Below, piece after piece: positions 60,640 to 64,000 of a stretch of 64,000 nucleotides of DNA. Position numbers and translations under genes: made by a program. This DNA comes from Neolewinella xylanilytica. Lineage in GTDB: Bacteria; Bacteroidota; Bacteroidia; Chitinophagales; Saprospiraceae. How positions within the stretch are numbered: position 1 is the first letter of the stretch; every line of letters starts with the position of its first letter. The DNA is taken from assembly GCF_002934605.1 (NCBI RefSeq), contig NZ_PTJC01000005.1, positions 248,001-312,000 on the forward strand. The letters are read 5' to 3'. The notes under the pieces were generated by a model. That model saw nothing but the letters and a program-made list of their open reading frames with translations. It made no database searches and was not told the DNA's origin.

Positions 60640-62115
60640 ATGTCTACCAAGCTTCCCCTTTCCCTTATCCGCCTAGGCACCAGTCTAGGACTCCTCCTGC
60701 TTCTGTGCCTGCCCCTCCACGCCCAGACCCTCACCGTCAGCGACGAGATCCCCATGCGCAACGACACGGAGTACACCCTGATCGGGAAGCTTGGCGGACA
60801 GGTACTCCTCCTCCAGAACCGGGAGAGCAGTCAGCTCATCACCGCCTACGGCCGCAGCATGAACGAAAGCTGGGAAAAGGAGCTCGAGCTCCGCGGGCGC
60901 AACATCCGCATCCTCGAGACCGTCGCCGCCCAGGACGGCAGCGGCTTCCACCTGCTCTACCTGTTCCGCGACAAGGGACGCAACCACCTCCAGCTCGATC
61001 GCTACAACCCGGCCGGGAACCTCCAGGACAGTGTAACCCTCAAGGATTTTGGCACCTTCATGACCACTCCCGAAGAGGAAATTTACCTTTCCGAAGACGA
61101 GACCAAGGCCCTCCTGCTCATCGTCGAACAGCAGGATAAGCCCCGCTACCTGGGCATCGACCTCGATAGCATGCAGTTACTGTACGACCGCATTCTGGAA
61201 CCCGACAAGTTCTTCTTCGGGGAAGACTTCGTACAGGCCGAGATCGCCAACGACGGGGATATGTATTTCGTGGCCCTGGAGAATAACTTCAAGAGCCGCC
61301 GTAAGGAACACCGCTACCAGGTGTACGTCCACGATGCCAACGGCGGGAGCCGCGAAATGCTGGAGGTCAACCTGGGTGACAGCCTCACCTACGACGTCTT
61401 CTTCCGCTACGATAACCTCAATCAGCGACTGGCCGCCGGCGGACTCTACTCCACCCGCGATTTCCTCCGCGCCGAAGGGTACTTCTACCTCTGGATCGAC
61501 CCCGTCAATCCCCGCAACGAACTCCGGCCCACCTTCCAGAAATTCCCCATCAACCTCGTCCGCAACGTCGAAGGGCGCAAATTCAACAAACGTCGCCCCG
61601 GCATCAACGAACTGACGGTACGCGACGCCATGCTCCGGCGCGACGGCGGGATGGTCATGATCACCGAACGCGATCGTCAGCTGCAGCGGCGCGGCTCCGT
61701 GGCCCAGGCACAATTGCTGAATACCTACGGGGGCCGCCCGCTGGTCGACTACCACTACGATGAGATCGTCGTCTTCGCCGTCAACCCCGACGGCACGCCT
61801 CACTGGAGCAATATCATGCACAAGAAGCAGTACAGCCAGGACGACGGCGGCGTCTACTCCAGTTTCTTTCTCATGGAAACCCCAACCCGACTGCGGTTCC
61901 TCTTCAACGATGAGGTCCGGTTCGAGAATTCGGTTAGCGAATACGTCCTCAACGGCCGGGGAGAATTCCTCCGCAACAGCCTGTTCCATACCCGCGACCT
62001 CGATCTCCGGCTGCGGTTCCGTGACGGCATCCAGGTCGCCGCCAACGAGCTCATCATGCCCAGCGAGCACCGCAACCGACTCCGGCTGGTGAAAATGACC
62101 TACGACGCCAAATGA
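60640..62115 (+). CDS. Secreted protein of unknown function, 491 aa
   Basis: The ATG at 60640 is preferred over a TTG 33 bases upstream because it gives a standard signal peptide (RLGTSLGLLLLLCLPLHAQ). The mature part is beta-strand rich and looks like repeated blades (SSQLITAYGRSMNESWEKEL, LLYLFRDKGRNHLQLDRYN, RLRFLFNDEVRFENSVSEY). A propeller-like fold is suggested but no motif was recognised. It overlaps the next gene by the ATGA junction, so the two are coupled. Confidence 0.75.
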   Translation: MSTKLPLSLIRLGTSLGLLLLLCLPLHAQTLTVSDEIPMRNDTEYTLIGKLGGQVLLLQNRESSQLITAYGRSMNESWEKELELRGRNIRILETVAAQDGSGFHLLYLFRDKGRNHLQLDRYNPAGNLQDSVTLKDFGTFMTTPEEEIYLSEDETKALLLIVEQQDKPRYLGIDLDSMQLLYDRILEPDKFFFGEDFVQAEIANDGDMYFVALENNFKSRRKEHRYQVYVHDANGGSREMLEVNLGDSLTYDVFFRYDNLNQRLAAGGLYSTRDFLRAEGYFYLWIDPVNPRNELRPTFQKFPINLVRNVEGRKFNKRRPGINELTVRDAMLRRDGGMVMITERDRQLQRRGSVAQAQLLNTYGGRPLVDYHYDEIVVFAVNPDGTPHWSNIMHKKQYSQDDGGVYSSFFLMETPTRLRFLFNDEVRFENSVSEYVLNGRGEFLRNSLFHTRDLDLRLRFRDGIQVAANELIMPSEHRNRLRLVKMTYDAK

Positions 62116-62504
62116 GGTGGCTACCCCTCTGGCTGTTGGTCGTCACGGCCTGTAGCCCTAAGCTCCCCGACGGTACCCATTTGCTGCCCGAAGCGGAAAC
62201 GGTCGACCTCCGCATAGGGGATCAACTGCGCACGGAGCGTAAGGGAAGCAATTTTTTCACTTTCGTAAGCGTGCTGGAAGACAGCCGCTGCCCCCGCGGC
62301 GTGCAGTGCATCCAGGCCGGCCGGGCGGTAGTGGAGGTACAGCTGCTACGTGGCGGGACGCTGCAAACGGAAACCATCGTCATCGACGGCAATGCGATAC
62401 CCACCGACCGCGGCCCGTTGCAGATCCTGCGCCTCGAGCCCTACCCGGACGCGGCCGTCGATGATCCGGCACCGTATCGGATGGTGGTGCGTTCCGCCGA
62501 TTGA
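62112..62504 (+). CDS. Small lipoprotein with DSRCP-type motif, 130 aa
   Basis: A short signal peptide ends in a lipobox (LWLLVVTAC, Cys 14). The domain carries LEDSRCPRGVQCIQAGRAVV, a recurrent motif in small Bacteroidota lipoproteins (DSRCPxxxxCxWxGxA), here with Gln in place of the usual Trp. A beta-rich C-terminus with LQILRLEPYPDA follows. The two cysteines in the motif probably form a disulfide. It is translationally coupled to the upstream secreted protein. Confidence 0.8.
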   Translation: MRWLPLWLLVVTACSPKLPDGTHLLPEAETVDLRIGDQLRTERKGSNFFTFVSVLEDSRCPRGVQCIQAGRAVVEVQLLRGGTLQTETIVIDGNAIPTDRGPLQILRLEPYPDAAVDDPAPYRMVVRSAD

Positions 62505-62639
62505 TTCCGTGTAGCGGAAATTCGCCGTGCCTTGCTTTATTTCCTACTCCATAGCGTCCATATGGATTGCCCTTGCCCCCACATGCACTACGGACGGCCA
62601 CGGATTTCCCTTTAGCGCGGGGTGACTCTTCGGGTTAGA

Positions 62640-63585
62640 GAAAGCCCCAGGCTCATATACCACGCCGCCACCGTTTGGCCACCCATACCGGCCAACAACC
62701 TCCGCATCCGGATACCAAGTGCCAGCCCAATCAAAAATCGGTTATCAAAAATCGCATATCGCCAATCAAGAGCTCCAGGTCCGCCGACCACGCCGCTAAA
62801 ATTTGACCACCCATACCAGACAATAAGCCCCCGCATCCGAACGCCAGCGCCAGCCCAATCAAAAATCGGTTATCAACAATCACCAATCAATCGCTCCGCT
62901 GCACACAGTCCCAACGCTCAAGCACGGCTACCCACAAATTTCCCGCAGCACCAATTGATTACCCACACCGGAAAAAGCTCCAGTCCCGCTGACCACGCCA
63001 CCAAAATTTGACCACAAATTCCGCCAATAACCCCCCGCACGCGGGCACCGGGCGCCAGCCCAATCAAAAATCGGTTATCAACAATCGCATATCGCCAATC
63101 AAGAGCTCCAGGTCCGCCGACCACGCCACTAAAATTTGGCCACCCATACCGGGCAATAACCCCCCGCACCCGAACGACAGCGCCAGCCCAATCAAAAATC
63201 GGTTATCAACAATCACCAATCGCCAATCAATCGCTCTGCTGCACACAGTCCCAACGCTCAAGCACGGCTACCCACGAATTTCCCGCAGCACCAATTGATT
63301 ACCCACACCGGAAAAAGCTCCAGTCCCGCTGACCACGCCACCAAAATTTGACCACAAATTCCGCCAATAACCCCCCGCACCCGGGCACCGGTCGCCAGCC
63401 CAATCAAAAATCGGTTATCAAAAATCGCATATCGCCAATCAAGAGCTCCAGGTCCGCCGACCACGCCGCTAAAATTTGACCACCCATACCAGACAATAAG
63501 CCCCCGCACCCGAACGACAGCGCCAGCCCAATCAAAAATCGGTTATCAACAATCACCAATCGCCAATCAACCGCTCTGAACCCAA
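62640..63585. repeat. Higher-order tandem repeat, ~335 bp period, with heptad-periodic segments
   Basis: The word GCCAGCCCAATCAAAAATCG recurs at about 62721, 63054 and 63394 (spacing 333 and 340 bases), and further copies occur half way between. Inside the unit are 7-base periodic words (AATCAAA, AATCGGT, ATCAACA, AATCGCC), CCACGCCGCTAAAATTTGAC-like words, and CCACCCATACC. Two units are nearly identical. It fills nearly a kilobase before the rhomboid gene. Confidence 0.9.
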
Positions 63586-63645
63586 ATGGCAACTTGTACG
63601 CTTAACCCAGCAGTGGGTATCTCCGCCTACCTTCATACTTTGGAT

Positions 63646-63695
63646 TTCGTCCTTTAAACTTCGTACTTCCTTCGTCCTTTAAACTTCGTACTTCC
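63646..63695. repeat. 25-bp exact tandem duplication before the rhomboid gene
   Basis: A 25-base unit beginning TTCGTCCTTTAAACTTCG is repeated twice without gap and ends one base before the rhomboid ATG. A third, shorter match (CTTCATACTTTGG) precedes it. It would form part of the 5' untranslated leader. Confidence 0.85.
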
Positions 63696-63696
63696 G

Positions 63697-64000
63697 ATGT
63701 TCTTCCCCACCGGCGACGACCAGGTCCGCGGCGGCCACCGCCCCCACTTTGCCTACGGCCTGATCGCGCTGAACGTGCTGATCTACGCCTACCAGTTTAG
63801 CCTCGGGCCGGAAGCCGGTCAGGCCTTCGTGTACGCGTGGGGCACCATCCCCGCGCGCATCGAATCCGGGGAGGGATACCATACCCTGATCACCAGCATG
63901 TTCCTACACGGCAGCTGGCTCCACCTGATCGGCAACATGCTCTACATGTGGATCTTTGCCGACAACATCGAAGCCACCATCGGGAGTGCTAAGTTCGTGG
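63697..64000 (+). CDS. Rhomboid family intramembrane serine protease, C-terminus cut by window edge
   Basis: About 101 residues are present. After a short cytoplasmic start, a first helix (AYGLIALNVLIYAYQFSL) is followed by a loop with the family start ITSMFLHGSWLHLIGNMLYM, the His-x-x-x-His-x-x-x-Asn region of rhomboid helix 2. The catalytic Ser (GxSG) and His lie beyond the window. The ATG at 63697 follows the 25-base tandem repeat directly, so no ribosome-binding site is evident beyond it. Confidence 0.9.
   Translation, partial: MFFPTGDDQVRGGHRPHFAYGLIALNVLIYAYQFSLGPEAGQAFVYAWGTIPARIESGEGYHTLITSMFLHGSWLHLIGNMLYMWIFADNIEATIGSAKFV

Larger units (their letters stand above)
62505..63696. other. 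1.2-kb gene-free region dominated by repeats
   Basis: Short minus-strand frames here repeat each other (IFDNRFLIGLAL-type, TPR-less), because they sit on repeated DNA. No intact gene is supported. Sub-features are listed separately. Confidence 0.6.

Noticed and set aside
1..64000. tRNA or rRNA genes
   Set aside because: I looked for cloverleaf-like TTCGA loops and conserved rRNA words in the gaps and saw none; a covariance search would be decisive.

Overview
The window is a GC-rich, gene-dense piece of a Bacteroidota chromosome. It most likely comes from the Saprospiria/Lewinellaceae (Lewinella-like) group. Grounds for this are a type IX secretion C-terminal sorting domain (6707-7195), many SPII lipoproteins and secreted proteins with little Shine-Dalgarno signal, a TAnnTTTG-type -7 promoter element at the BlaI-like gene, DUF2237, and an ABC efflux/two-component block typical of the phylum. 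The species is inferred from style, not from a marker gene. No rRNA, tRNA, prophage, IS element or CRISPR array was found.

Layout: 1-8.7 kb holds a truncated NhaD antiporter, lipoproteins, a TlpA-like thioredoxin gene broken by one in-frame stop, a convergent pair of cold-shock-domain genes sharing a terminator, a DUF58 protein, a T9SS cargo protein and an S74 endosialidase-chaperone protein. 8.7-15.1 kb holds NAD synthetase, a DUF819 membrane protein, two tandem paralogous short-chain dehydrogenases separated by hairpin repeats, a flavin-reductase-like protein and a lipoprotein. 15.6-22.7 kb holds an S41 C-terminal processing protease, a DUF2807 protein, a SulP anion transporter, an ABC exporter and DUF2237. 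23.3-33.6 kb is a coherent tripartite efflux unit (adaptor, TolC, MacB-type ATPase, two FtsX-like permeases), two small secreted paralogs, and a sigma54 response regulator with its histidine kinase. 34.3-37.3 kb is a BlaI-type repressor with three operator dyads and a BlaR1-like M56 protease whose C-terminus carries about ten 29-residue repeats. 37.5-40.1 kb is a tight endonuclease III-like plus two-nucleotidyltransferase operon. 40-64 kb holds an SDR, a patatin-POTRA-barrel protein, a helical-repeat protein, HemB, TrpF-like, RsmI, DUF1440, PBP1a, an M14 peptidase, a GMC dehydrogenase pair, several secreted or outer-membrane proteins, and a truncated rhomboid protease at the right edge.

The most distinctive trait is the intergenic DNA. 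Nearly every long gap is filled with repeats built from short self-complementary words. These are a GCGGTCTCCGACCGC family placed just after stop codons, a 34-bp tandem array, an ~80-bp hairpin array, a 107-bp array, and a ~335-bp higher-order repeat. There are also 7-8-bp periodic tracts and dispersed palindromes (GCGCCGGGGCGC and ACATCCGATGT types). In one place the expansion duplicated the 3' end of an ABC ATPase gene. The best candidates for new biology are the M56-repeat sensor with its triple operator, the Nth-nucleotidyltransferase operon, the response regulator without a canonical start codon, and the repeat families. All functions are inferred from recognisable motifs read by eye; no database search was run.
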